Positions 23,027 through 36,109 of a stretch of 55,638 bases of DNA are shown here, piece by piece. Source of the DNA: Zygnema circumcarinatum (taxonomy: Eukaryota; Streptophyta; Zygnematophyceae; Zygnematales; Zygnemataceae); NCBI GenBank assembly GCA_037447605.1, contig CM074804.1, positions 7,384,027 through 7,439,664 of the forward strand, read 5' to 3'. The translations under genes and the position numbers were made by a program. Under the pieces are notes generated by a model. It searched no databases. It saw only the letters and a program-made list of their open reading frames with translations, and had not been told where the DNA came from. Numbering within the stretch: the first letter of the stretch is position 1; the number at the start of each line of letters is the position of its first letter.

Positions 23027-26000
23027 TCAGAACGGTTTTGCCACAGGTTCTCCACGCCGGACCGGGGGGGGGGCTTCCTCATCGCTGTCATCCAGCCTCT
23101 TCCGCGGCAAGGCGAGCATCTTCAGTCCCTTGAATATGAGAGCCACTTCAACATCTCCATCATCCTCAACAATCCCCCCAACGGACCCAATGGACTCGGA
23201 CAACGAGGGGTCGTTCGAACCTCTCCGGACGCCACTCCGGGGAGGGCGAGGCACATCAGGAGCACTCCATGAAGTCGAACGAGTTTTTGACGGCGCTTGC
23301 TCTTTCTGCAGCTTAGTAATAGGGTCATCTGCAGGAGAAGAGTTTGGGGGAGCCCACCCAGGCAAGCGTCTCCTTGTCGGCCGTGAGTCGACCTCAGATT
23401 TGTTCTTGTCAGGGGAGCCTCCGGGGTCCTCCATTCTGAGGCTCGAACTTGAGCTCTTTCTTGAGAGGCTAAAGGTGAGGGGTCCGGAGAAAAAGGACCC
23501 CGGCCTTGTCCGTTTGTCAGGGCTCTCTTCACTCACCCTGTCACTTGAATCAGGCCCTCGGTCCATCTTCCCAACCTTCAAAATGCCGCCTCCTTGCTGG
23601 CTACCACTTCCAGGAAGAATGGAAGATGGAGGGCTTGAAGCGGGGCGGGAAGGACTATGCAAGGGCCTATCTTCACCCTCATTATCGGCAACGGGTGCCC
23701 TTATTGAAAACTTGGGGAGAATTCCTGTGAGGTGACGAGTTGCAGTTGGGCCCTGCACTTCTTTCATACTGACACCAGGTAGTTCTGATGGTGCTGGGTT
23801 ACTATGGTAGAATTGATAGGCAGAGCGGATGAGTGTGCGTGGGATGTGAGTCTCCAGAACGCTGCGAGGAAGGTAGTCGGACAGCTGGCAGAGCTCGTCC
23901 AGGAAGATAATTTGAGAGAAGAGGGAGGCTCTGCACGAACAGCACTCATCCCCGCACACAACTACAGTATAAGTAAGAAAATCAAACAGTTCAGTGACAT
24001 GTCAATCTAAAGTTAAGAACCCCATACATAGAGCCCATGGAAACCCACCATGGAAAAGGCCCAAAACCGTCTGCCCGTATGCAAAACTTGAAAAAAACAA
24101 AAATAACACCTACCTAGATTTCCTCAACTCTGTCCGTACCTGTTGCTGGTCTCCCAGTCTGTCAGCGCTATAGCTGCAGCACACTGCACCAATATCTGCA
24201 TTCTCCGCTGTATGGCATCCTCCGCGGGGGCGCTGCTCCCGAGCTCGTCGTCCTCGTACCCTCCGCTCGGGGTCCTCCGCAGCGCCCTCTGCTGGGCGAG
24301 AAGCTCACGCTTCAACTCCCGCCGCTCTACTCCTGCACTCTCTGAACCCTCCACCAGAGAATGCATGCACCTGCAGGGGGGCTAACATGTAGCTTCAGCA
24401 CAGATCACTCACTCTTCCTCTTTTCCCCCCCGCCCCTTCCCCCTCCCCACCCAGACAGCATGCAAAGTGGGTATCGAAGAAGGTCCAAGAAACGCGATAG
24501 CTGCAGCATGTTCAAAGGATGGAGAGTGTGGGTGACGAAGGGAAGGAGTGCTTCAAGTTCAGAGCGTACCTGGCAAGGCAGTTTACATTGTTGCTAAACC
24601 CACCGGTAGAGCGATTGAAGGCTGCTCCTTGCCACACCTCCGACTTCATGAATGCAGCAAAGAGGTACGGCAGCAGTGCCCATGTGGAGTCCCCAACCCC
24701 CCCTATGTCCAGCAGCATTGCCAGCACATCCGGCGTAGTAACCTCTGCTCTCCGCATGGCTCCCACTCTGCCTGCAACTCGTCGAACTTGGGCCACATAT
24801 CCATTTTCTGGGGCTCCCCGAGGGACATACATAGCCATGGATTGCAGAGTGGTGAAGATGAGAGGTGTGCTCGCTTGTAGGACATGGGAAGAGGCAGTTG
24901 CCAGCAGATGTAGGAGGTGCAGAGTGTGGCCAACTTGGATGCAGATAGCTACTGCAAGTTCTAGGTTTGATATGTCTCTCAGGCAGGACCGCCTTCGCTT
25001 CTCCTGATGCATGTTTGCTGCAAGTGCTATTAACGTGGCTTTATTTGCACGCAAAATCTCCTCGAACCGGTTGAGCAAAGCCATTAATATTTCTCTCGCT
25101 TCTCCGGCAAATCTGTCCACTCCATATGGGCCAAAACATCGTACATAGGCCTCTAATTCCGGCACACTCACAGTAAGTTTTCCTGCTCCTCCAACAGGCA
25201 CTGCAGTGCTGTGAAAAGCCTTCTCAAAGGGTGAATACAAAATCCCCAAGTTCTTAGCGTCACATACCACAGTATGCATGAACGTAGCGGCAATTATTCG
25301 CATGACTGGGGTGGAGTTTGCCATCTCTACTTCCGTCTGGTGAAGGTCTCGCATGCGGCCGCTGTACGCCTCCAAGAGGAGAGTCTCCCTGAAAGTGTGA
25401 GAGAGGTCCGCAGTACAATGCTGCTCTATCACATGGATGAGGGCAGCATATTGCCTGATGCCCAGCTCAAACGTAGAGGGAGAAGTGAGCTCTCCATTGG
25501 GCTGGATGGCACTCCGGATACGTTTCTTTATGTTGCTTGCCAGTCTCTCCCTCAAATACTGCAACACAGTTGGAGCAGTCCGTTTCTTAATGTAATGCAA
25601 CTCCGATCCAACCCTACTTGAACAATCAAGGGGGCCCAATAAAGCATGGGAATGTATTCACAACGATAATGCCATTCCTTTGCATGTATTCTCTCACCTC
25701 TCGGGGGACGAAGACGGTCCCGGCAATGTTCATAGGCTCCATATCATTCAGCGCTGAAACCAATCCGGTCAGCCTGTACAGAGCTGCCTCCAATCTGCCC
25801 CAACACACAGCTACCTTCACACTCTCAACATATCCTCTATAGCCAGATAACGTTAAGTACCACACACCCAGGTTCCCGCAAGTGTTCGGAAAGCATAAGA
25901 TAATTGCGAGAAATCAGGGCACGACACATTGGTCTACTCGGCCACCTGCAAATGCTTCCAGTAATCAACCTTTCTCTCAAAGGGCTGCAGCTATTTGAGA

Positions 26001-29000
26001 AAAAGACCACCTGCTGCCGTGCAATCCTTGCGGGCCCTTGAACCACTAGTAGACAGCCAAACTCTTTGGCCAAAAAGTGGTAAGCTAGAATGCTATGCTT
26101 CCGAAACAAGTGGCAGTCAATATATGAGTTACAAGCAATACAGGAAGAGCTTGAAGCCTTTAAGAGGAGAGTGGCCGTACCCTTCAAGAGCATGCTTTTG
26201 CGGACGGCTCTCATCCCCTGGCAACATGGCATTGGTTGTACTTGGCTGCTTTGTGGGGGGCAAAGTTCGAAGATACATCATCAGCATGGCCGCTTGTTGG
26301 GGCTCCAACTGCACACGGAAAGTTGCAAGGGGGCTATAAATAAAATCTCCACATTCTGCACCATGTTCTCTTTCGTTATCTCCCCCAGAGGCAAGATTCA
26401 AAGTTATCCTAAAAAAGAATCCAAAAAACCTGTGCGAAAATCTACGTACAATGTCCATCACAAGACCCCCACAAACCGCTACAAAAACAAAGCATAGACT
26501 CTGAGTGGCTGAGAAGTGGACGAAGAAAAAAGGGTAGAAACCGAGATCTCAAAAAGTGGGTAAACTAACCTTGGAAGCAAGCCCTGTCAAGCCGCTGCCT
26601 GAGTCGAGGAATGCGAGGAGAAACTCTACTCCTCCCATTAGAGCCTCTAAGAGGGAGTGGGCATAGTCAACAGCTGCTCTCTTCAGCTTAGATGCCTGCA
26701 TGCCCCTCAGAAAGAGAATTCCACTAACTCGTCTGCGTGCAGGTGCGGAAAGAGGGGAAGAACGGGAGGGGAAATAGTGAGAGTGAAGACATAGAGCGAG
26801 AAGAAATGGAGTCGCTCCTTCAACAGGCCTCAACTGTCAGCAGACAGTTTGAATAAGGTCTTAGCAGGACAAGGTGAAGGATGTCCGACCTCATCCGGAG
26901 CAGATGGATGAATATTCTCCAGAAACGCACATGCAAGCAACATCCATGCAGGGCAATGCTTGGGGCATCCTTGCGGTCCAAACATGGTGTATCTGAAAAC
27001 CTGTGAAAAAGTTCACAGCAGAGCAAACTCGTCAAACACAGAGAACAGGCATGACTGCACAGGGCAGGAACAACCATTTCACAATGAACAGGAAGGCTGC
27101 AGGCACAGCTATGTTGAGGCAGACTATTACCGTGACAAGATTATGACGGTAGAAGCAGAGGGCCTTCAGAGAGGAGCATTCGCGTAGTACATCCTCCAAC
27201 TCATCCACGTGCCTGTTGAAGAATGGGCCAATTAAGCAGTGGAAGAAGCGAGACGAAGGCCCTACATTTTGAGAGCTCCAAGACTCTGATCCCTCTGTTG
27301 CTACTGAACCTGAGAGCCGTAATACGACCTCTTTGACGTTCCTGAAGATGGAATAAGTGCAAATCGCAGGGAAGAGCGTAGATACTATGCACAGAAAGGA
27401 CATTGGTCCTCACCTCGACCAATAGTATGCGATGTTACACTCAGTCACAAGGCCTGCCTTCGTATCACCTGCGGTGGCCTCCTCCACCTGCTGAAGGCTC
27501 ACAGGGGAATCTGATGCAGATAAGGCAGCAGATAGGCGAAACCAGTCTTCACGAAAGGTTTGCCAAGACATCTGTCCAGCCCATAGAGCCCATAATGCCA
27601 CGACGTTACTTTTCAGACAGTTCAGGAAAGGTTCTGCAATCCTTCATTATGACGAGCGTAGCTTGCCAATACTAATTCAGTAGTAAAAACCCAAAATAGA
27701 CCTTAATGGGCTCAACCGTATCGACATCTCTTAAAACTGCCAAGGCGGGAGCCCTTATAAGAATTTCAACGTTCAATGACCCACTGCTTTTACGAACTGC
27801 CAAATCCAGCTCTTCTCTGACACATTCCATGCCAACCACTTTTTTTTCAATCTCCAGAGGCAGAAAGCTGCTTTAAGCTCGGTGGAGGGCAAACAAAGGC
27901 CATCCTTTGCATCTCTTGCTCTACAACTAATTACTATCTCAACATTTAGGCAATAAAGTGGCAAGCTCCATACCGGCACACCTCCCGCTATGACGTCATT
28001 TTCGGTCTCCACCATGACCTCTAGGAGGTCCGCCACTGTCACCTTCAAGCTTGTGATGAGAACTTGGAGAGCCGCGTTCCATGGCAGTTCTCCGTAATTG
28101 ACAGTCTCCATGAGAGCCTTCACCCTTGTAGCCGCTACTTTGAGGCCAACTGTAGCATGGCCTTGTACAGCTGCAGGACCGCAACTACATAACTACATCA
28201 ATAAATGAGAGAATGGTAAGAAAAACAGCATGCGATTAAGACCTACACTAAGCTTGAGTTCGTTCCAGCTTCCATATAGGCCTCTCTCAAAATCACTACC
28301 TGCGTAAACACTCCACCAAGTTCACAATGGGAAAGCGAATAATCCAGAAAGCTAAAAACAGCAATGTCGAGACTTCAATCAGATCACTGTTCAAAGATAC
28401 GATTCAACACGCAGTTAGCACAAGCAACGAGCTTTTCACCATCTTGGCTGATGTAAAAGCTTACCTGGAGAGTACTTGCGCACAAGATTCGTTAACTGAA
28501 AAATGAGATCCAATAAACTGCCAACGGTGGTGTCTGCAACCTCCTGCAAAAGCAACAAAATGCATAGGACATATTGTGCGCATGTACAAATGTAGTTTCT
28601 GGATGTAATTCGTCATTCGGTAAATGTGACAGCAGGTGTATAAACGTACCTTGAGGGATGCCAAAAAAGCTGAAACAACTGCAAAATCAAGGCTCTTGAA
28701 ACAGCTAACTAGTGAAGAACCAAGAAAAATGCGTTTACTCTCCCTTTGAGTTTATCGAAGTACATGTGATGTAACCTAGAACATCTGAAAGGTGGGGTCA
28801 TCTCAATGCTGTGTTAAATGCCAATCCTTCGATGACTCACGATTGTTGTATCCATTTGGACCATCCGTTCCATCCATTCTCACTTGAATGTGTATTGGGG
28901 CGTTAAAAAGTGACCTACCAAGTCCACTGCGAGAATAGCATTGCCGGGTGTCAGTGGTCCACTATTTGTACTGGCCACAACCACCCCTGCGTGTTGAAAG

Positions 29001-32000
29001 TACCACAACAGCTCTGACCGGGCCAAAGAAAGGGCTGCAAATACTACCTGCTCATACTCGAAACACAACAAAAAAAGATGACGTTATAGTGGTCCTGATG
29101 CTGTGAAAAGAAAAGGTGTGAAAAGGCGCATCTGCATTGCATCAGCAACTTTTCGTACTGCCAGACTCTGAAGCAGATAAAGCCACTGCAGTACGGCCAA
29201 GTTCCTGCTTGCTCATCCTTAAGAGAGAGTGTGTAGGGGTTGGCATTCACCAATATGTTTGGGGCAAGAATGGTAGGGTAGTGTGAAAGGGAAAGAGTGA
29301 GGCGGCAGAGTTCATGCTGAAGGATGACTCGGCGCTTGTGATGCATCTCAGCCATGGACTCCGTGGCCTCATCCAGGACTTCACTGGATGTACAAAGGCA
29401 AACAAGCAAGGGAATTAACAAGCCATGCCATATGTCCCGCGTGTTTATGTACGTGCAAGAGAGTGAAAGCAAAGGGGAGAGAGATAGAAGGATGTGTGCA
29501 TCTCCATATCAGTGCGTGGACGAGCAGCTTCATGTGTGTATGTGAGTGGAGAAACAAAGGGGGCTGAAAGTGAAGAGTAATCTACCTCAGCTTTAACTTA
29601 AGCAACCTGTAAGCCTGATAGCCACGATCTGAGCTGTTTGCCCCATCTCCAGGCAGCGGGTGCAGATTATTCCAAACCTTAGGCAGCACATACATGGCGT
29701 ACTCCTCATGAATGTACAGCATCTGCAAACCTGTCAGCCAGTGCTGGTATATGAGATGAGACTCGTCCCATAGGAAAGATAGTCAGAAGTCTAGATTTCA
29801 AGTACAGGCCCCATTCCGAACCCTATGTACAGACTCGTGTGAGGAAAAAAATCACCCCCAACTGCCTCGCTATGAGATGAGAGAAGGACAAATGCAGTTG
29901 AGGGCGGTATACCACCTCATCACGGAACAATGGCACGACGTACGTTGTCCGGAGAATCTCCTGCAAGGGGGAACTCACGGGTGCAAGTGAGCATGATAGT
30001 TTACCCGAGGGTACTTGCCAGTCTGCAATGACAGATAATCAGTTCATCTCAGCAACTGCAATATCACAACACAACAAGAGCGACCTCTCACCCATTCACA
30101 TCTCAACCAAGACCAATGAAGAAATCCTGCTGCGTACTTACACATTATTGTGATGAGAGGACGATTGGTCAAAGACACTAAATGCTGCCTGACAAGCACC
30201 TGAGATGAGCCATCTGCATACCGTTAAGATGTTCGACGAGCTCCTATGTTGAAGCTGCTGGGGGCAAGCAAGGTAGCCGTACAGCACCCACCGATGGTAT
30301 GTTTCAAAATGGACGAAGCTTCTGCTCTGCATACATTAAGCACAGCGATATTGATCACTTGACTTGCTCCTCTGAAGCATTTTGTTCCACAATCCAGAAC
30401 CAAAATCAAGCCCAGCAAGAAGAGCGTCTGCTTACAAGGCTGACCTTCTTGTTCAAGAAATATTCTACAAAGACAGTATTTGAGACAACATCTAAGAAAT
30501 TAAAGGTTACCAAAAGACAACATAAACTCTAGCACATGACAACTGACCTCCTCCTGAAGTGGCGGCCGCCAATCCTCTGACTTCCACGAGGGCTCAAAAA
30601 AAGCTTTCTTACGAAGTGATGCCACATCTCCATGCTGCAGCACTTTGATTCCCGCCATTTCAAGAATCTGCAAAAGACTCACAATCGACTCATGCTGATA
30701 AAAAATTAAAAATCATATTACCCTTCATTGCAGCACCCCCGAGAGAACTGCAAAATTTTGTGGTTCTATCAGTTTATGCCTGGCATGGAGTTTACAACTT
30801 CAAAAGGTAAAGCAACTTCTGAGTGTGCTAGAATGTGGAAGGAGAAGAAAATAAGAAAGTAAATCTGTTGCAAAGGACAGACGAAATGGTCAATTAATTA
30901 GACAGTATCGTACCTCTCTAATCTGGGGTCCTAGAGGGCTTAAGTCCATCTGTACCCCGTCCAGAGGAGGATCGTACACAGAAAGATACTTCACCAATCT
31001 GCAGATGAGAAAGGATCCACCGAGATTAAACAAAGTTGATCTTAGTCAAACCATGCTCAAATCACAATCTTCCTTGTCAAGTTCATTGAAATGGAAAAAC
31101 GTGGCCAGCTTCGAAAGTAGTGCAAAGCCTCACTAGCTAGTCAGATCTCAATAGCTCATAACTCATACCTGCGGTGATCTTCAGGGTCTTCCCCTTCGGC
31201 CATAAAATCGTACAGCATGGCATAAACTTGAACAACTAGTTTCCGGCCAGTCTGCATAACGCATGCCGCCACATCAAAACTTCGCCTAAAACATGTTATG
31301 TTCTTCAAAGAGCTGAGTGGGGGATGGGTCAAAGGTAGTCTTACGATTTATTTAATTGCTAAACCTCCTTGATAACACAGAAGAAGACAAAGTCAACCCA
31401 TGTTGTGTACTGGCAGGTCTTAGAAGCATCAGAACACAGGTTGCTTTGACGCAAACCGAGAAGAAAACCGCGCACCTTTTCTAGCATGATGTGTACTTCG
31501 ATGAAAGAACAAAGGAGGTCCATAAATAAATGACACAGTATAGGGTTGCTAAATGGCTGCACTCAAAATTAGAAAGTGAAGTCAGCTACATCATAACCAT
31601 AGGTGAAGATTGAGAAGGCCAAAACTTAGCCACAGCCACAAGGGCAAGCTTCGTAATGACAAAATAAAGCGAAAACAGAACACTGATCTGCTTAGAGTAT
31701 ACAGCGACGAAAAAGATGACTGTTCGGTCGAAATTATCACCAGGTTCTCATCCCCAGAAAGCATAGCAATTTATTATTTGATGCTGACAGACAAAATAGA
31801 ACAAGTGAAGGAGCTTTACTGGAACAACACTGGACGAGAAGTAGAAAAGAGGCACAAAATTCAAAGTGCTTGAATATGGCGCTGTACACAATTAAATAGC
31901 GATAGACGTGATAGAGGACGATCCATACAATGAAAGGGGCAAACCTATGGGGACTGAAGGCACTACTGCTTCCTTACATTTTGTACAAGAGGACTGTTGC

Positions 32001-33522
32001 TTATTTCAAGTAATAGTTTCAATGCCAGCCTCTTGAAGGCAAGAAGGTCAACCAGCACCTGAAGCCCTCCCGAATGTTCAAGCATCCACTTGCATTAATT
32101 GGCTGTCCCAATAACCTCCAAAAGTGTTTGACCAACAACATGGAGTAAAGAACAAAAGGTACAAGAATTTAGGGCATTGAATATGAGTGGTAAAGCAACA
32201 TTTTCGCGCTCACTCATTGTGCCAAGAATGAGACTGAAAATAACTCGAAAAAGGCGTTGCATGGTACAAGGCAAAGACGTTTGCAAAATTCATTAGTCTA
32301 CTGGATTTTCACATCTTCATTGCCATAATGAACAGGCATAGTCTTGACATGCTACTGTCTATCAAATCCAACTACACGGTTTGCACTTAACTGGCGCTCA
32401 CTTCAGCGTGACATGACCTGAATGTACCTTCGCTACAGATGCTCTATGATGGTATTTCATGAAATTTGTGAAATTTAAAAAGGGAACCGGTCATTTCATT
32501 ACCATGTACCACGGTTCCAGGGCCCGAAGGTACTTTTCAGCCAAGCCTCGCACCAGTTCGTATCCAGCCTTGTCGACCTGCATGCGTAGCTACGAATGGG
32601 TCACGAATGAAATCAAACTATAAGTGGTAATTAAAAAGGTTTTTCAGCTCACCAGCTTTCAAGGCAACTACCGTGCTTTAAATTTAAACAATACCTTTAC
32701 TCCAGACGAGTTAGATGCGTGCATCAAAAGAACAGTGTTTTGGAACGGCGGTGTCATTTGTGACAATGCCAACGAAATCTGATGAGATCAAGACGTCTTG
32801 CACCTTTAAATGGTGAAGGATAAGCAAATGGCAGCATTGGCGGTCGACTCATTTTCACCAAACAAAGTAAGTTGATCTCCATAATCCAACGTCATCCATA
32901 TTAGCACGATTAACACAAAGCGATGGACAATTCGATATCACGGCTGCGAAGTGTAAGCGAAAGAGGCACTAAATGTGCCTCTCTCAAGTACCTAGACATT
33001 TTTCCCGCTCGGCTCATGTCAGCTCAAGCCTTGTTATCTTATAATAAATCATAGTCAGCACCTTTTCGTCAGTAGATAACGCTGCTCGCTACAAGTTACC
33101 TTTTCCAACGGTAGTCTACGTGGGTGCTCCGGGAAATTCTTGGCCAAATACATGCACAGCTTCGGAACAGCTGGGAAAATGCCGACTTTCCACATGGTGT
33201 CAGTAACTTTGGGAGCTCCATTTGACAAATCAAGAGTCCGCCGTAGCAAGTAGAGCTTAGTCATGAGGCCTTCTGCAGCATTAATTAGATGAGGAATTCT
33301 CTCTGCCTTTTCCATCTTTGGCTGGCTCCTTCCATTCGTCAGCTGCTTAAACAAAACTTGGGGAGGGGATGACTGTTTTGGCCAACCAGACTGACGAGAC
33401 TCTTTTTCTGAAACGACTCCGGCGCTTACTCTACCCGCTGACCCTCTGCTCCATCTGCTTGCTCCCTTCTCATGCCCTCCCTCCCTCCCTCTCTCCCTAC
33501 TGAAGGCCTGCACATCCTCCAT
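23027..33522 (-). CDS. NAP1: NAP1 / NCKAP1 (GNARLED) subunit of the SCAR/WAVE complex
   Basis: Scaffold subunit of the SCAR/WAVE complex that relays Rac/ROP signals to ARP2/3 actin nucleation. 24 exons: 33522-33100, 32577-32503, 32058-31978, 31556-31476, 31251-31169, 30998-30914, 30667-30548, 30326-30222, 29960-29916, 29722-29586, 29383-29251, 29047-28919, 28543-28465, 28170-27974, 27851-27702, 27571-27414, 27212-27131, 27000-26890, 26695-26570, 26308-26181, 25794-25698, 25558-24570, 24370-24140, 23930-23027; 1582 aa. Plant NAP1 marks: AAEGLMTKLYLLRRTLDL, MDLLCSF, YHRWVLYGYLACP, LLAPNIL, SELLWYFQHAG, VFRYTMFGP, SALNDMEP, GPYGVDR, TGGFSNN and IIFLDELCQLSDYLPRS. The last about 240 residues are a disordered Ser/Pro/Arg tail. 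Exons 14-15 (28170-27702) are the least certain joins. The ATG at 33522 is the first in its frame. Confidence 0.93.
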
Positions 33523-33659
33523 CCCCTCCCTCCCTCTCCAGCGCCAGGCCGAGCCTGCAGCAAGCTGGGGCCCTGCCTGGTACAACCACTCCCCTCCAAA
33601 CTTGAAGGTCAAGGCCCAAATTTTAGGGTTACCGTACAGCTCTGTGCAAGGCCGATTTG

Positions 33660-34500
33660 CAGGGTTCGTCAAATAGGGGAGATCCCCTAAATATCGTAAA
33701 TAGCTTATTTATGTAAGATTTTGAGATTAGTTTACGTGATTTCAACTTAAATACCACACAAGCCCCAAAAAGCATTTTTTTGGTTAAAAACAAAAAGGAA
33801 ATGAATTGCATTTGCAACCACGATAGCAATGATGTATATGAACTTTACTTGTTGGTATAACAATACGGCTTTAGAAACTGGTGCAACCTCTTCAACTCTT
33901 ATAGATTGGTAAATTTTACCAATCAATTAGAACAACTGTGCATTTGGCAATCACAACATATAGTTGCTTATTCAAAAACCCAATTGCTCGAAAACTTTGT
34001 AGATCCAATCCTAAGCTCTCTATTTCCTTTTCCATCCATCATTAATTACTCCAAGTATCACTTTAGAATCCATCATAGTCTTGAAATTTCCTCACAAAAA
34101 CTCTATTCCAAATCATAACCTCTGAAATTCTAGGTGTAGTCACAAAAGAAAAACTGAAATAGAAACTAAAATTAGAAATGAAATGAAAAATGGTCCCACT
34201 CCCTTAGGAGTTTTAGGCTGAACAAGACAGCTATAGAAGTGATGCAAACTACTCAAAGAGACCCTCGAAGAGCGGTCAAACTATCAAACTGTTTGCAGTG
34301 AAGAATTCCTTCCAATGAAAAGTCTGTCAACCTCTTTCGAAACTCGTCTTTCTCCCAAACAATTCCTGCCTTCCTATATTCCTGTCTCGTCCGTACGCGT
34401 ACGGTTTCGTCCGTACAGTCCATATTTACGTGTTTTTACAAAACCAATTTAGGGGACAGTCCCCTATCTTAAGCCGAAATCCCCAATTTGACGAACCCTG
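33660..34500. mobile_element. hAT-type MITE (841 bp) with perfect 8-bp target duplication
   Basis: The ends read CAGGGTTCGTCAAAT inward from both sides; the terminal inverted repeats continue to about 21 bp with one mismatch (AGGGGA / TGGGGA). The element is flanked on both sides by CCGATTTG (33652-33659 and 34501-34508), a perfect 8-bp target duplication. The CAGGG start and 8-bp duplication are typical of the hAT superfamily. The interior is AT-rich with no transposase, so it is non-autonomous. It sits 138 bp upstream of the NAP1 start codon. Confidence 0.92.
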
Positions 34501-34623
34501 CCGATTTGACGATTCCGTACAAGAAATAGAGACAGAAAATACAGTATGTACGGTCAACGGAACGGACATTACAGTACAGTAACATATCCGTACGGTACGA
34601 ATATATTCATTCTGCGAATTTTC

Positions 34624-35756
34624 CACAATTCGGACCAGTGGATCGGCAACCATTGGACAACCATTGGATGGCAATGGTTGGACGTCTACTGGTTGGCAAT
34701 CAGTCGACTGGTTGCCAACCAGTGGATGCCACTGGTTGGCAACCAGTCGAATGGTTGCACAGATCGGACCATTAGACAAACCAGTCGACTGGTTGGCAAC
34801 CAGTCGAATGGTTTCCAACCAGTGGCATCCACTGGTTCCAAACCAGTCGAATGGTTGTTTCAATCCTGCGCCACTGGTTCGCAACCAGTCGAATGGTTGT
34901 TTCGATCCGGCGGCACTGGTTGCCAACCATTCGACTGGTTGCCAACCAGTGGCATCCACTGGTTCCAAACCAGTCGAATGGTTGCCAACCAGTGGCATCC
35001 ACTGGTTCCAAACCAGTCGAATGGTTGCCAACCAGTGGCATCCACTGGTTCCAAACCAGTCGAATGGTTGCACAGATCGGACCATTAGACAAACCAGTCG
35101 ACTGGTTGGCAACCAGTCGAATGGTTGCCAACCATTCGACTGGTTGCCAACCATTGGATCACTGGTTCCGAACCAGTCGAATGGTTGCACAGATCGGACC
35201 ATTAGACAAACCAGTCGACTGGTTGGCAACCAGTCGAATGGTTGCACAGATCGGACCATTAGACAAACCAGTCGACTGGTTGCCAACCATTGGATCACTG
35301 GTTCGAACCAGTCGAATGGTTATATCCATTAAATCAAATGGTTGGCAACCATTCGACTGGTTGCCAACCAGTGGCATCCACTGGTTGGCAACCATTCGAC
35401 TGGTTGCCAACCATTCGACTGGTTGCCAACCATTCGACTGGTTGCCAACCAGTCGACTGGTTGGCAACCATTCGACTGGTTGCCAACCAGTGGATGCCAC
35501 TGGTTGGCAACCAGTCGAATGGTTGCACAGATCGGACCATTAGACAAACCAGTCGACTGGTTGGCAACCAGTGGTTGCGGACCGAAACAACCATTCGACA
35601 GGTTACCAACCACTGGATGCCACTGGTTGGCAACCATTCGACTGGTTTGGAACCAGTGGATGCCAGTGGTTGGCAACTGATTGCCAACCAGTAGACGTCC
35701 AACCATTGCCATCCAATGGTTGTCCAATGGTTGCCGATCCACTGGTCCGAACTGTG
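34624..35756. mobile_element. Array of self-complementary repeats bounded by ~80-bp inverted ends
   Basis: The left end (from 34624) and right end (to 35756) are inverted copies of each other over about 80 bp, with one or two mismatches. Each begins CACA(A/G)TTCGGACCAGTGG inward. The interior is built almost wholly from units such as ACTGGTTGCCAACCAGT and CCAACCATTCGACTGGTT, which are near-palindromes, separated by CGA or GGATGCC/GGCATCC spacers. Three exact 43-bp units stand in tandem at about 34941-35069. No transposase is visible. The inverted ends suggest a mobile element, but its class is not recognisable and no clear target duplication was found. Confidence 0.75.
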
Positions 35757-35880
35757 AATGGTTGTTTCGGTCTGCAACCACTGGTTGGCAACCAGTCGAA
35801 TGGTTGTTTCGATCTGGCGGCACTGGTTGGCAACCAGTCGAATGGTTATATCCATTAAATCAAATGGTTGGCAACCATTA
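35757..35880. repeat. Extra copies of the self-complementary repeat
   Basis: Continues the same units outside the right inverted end. It includes a direct copy (35844-35880) of a stretch also found at 35318-35352. Confidence 0.8.
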
Positions 35881-36030
35881 AATCACTAGTTGTAGCGAAC
35901 TGAACGCTACAGTTACCAAAATGCCGTCGGCGTTTCGGAGAAAACTATTACGGTTCGGCCGTACAGAATAACCGTACACCCGTACGATTTGACTGTACGA
36001 ATCCGTACGCATCTTTACGCATCAGGCTTG
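35881..36030. other. Spacer rich in CCGTAC motifs
   Basis: Unique-looking sequence between the two arrays, with several CCGTAC/GTACGG motifs. CACTAGTTGT occurs at both of its edges as a direct repeat. Confidence 0.5.
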
Positions 36031-36109
36031 TTACACTAGTTGTCAACGGTTGGCAACCAACCAAAAAACACAAACGACCCATTTTTGCAAAAAGGCATAA
36101 TTTCAGAAA

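Noticed and set aside
30138-30222. Extra NAP1 exon after 30222 (VLVRQHLVSLTNRP)
   Set aside because: It would end in the wrong phase. Direct joining of 30222 to 29960 keeps the frame and matches plant NAP1 spacing.
23027-33522. CYFIP/PIR121 (the other large SCAR/WAVE subunit)
   Set aside because: The conserved segments (WYFQHAG, SALNDMEP, GPYGVDR, TGGFSNN) belong to NAP1/NCKAP1, not to CYFIP.
33523-33680. N-terminal extension of NAP1 reading into the hAT MITE
   Set aside because: The frame is open across the junction, but it has no ATG upstream of 33522, only a TTG in the transposon end.
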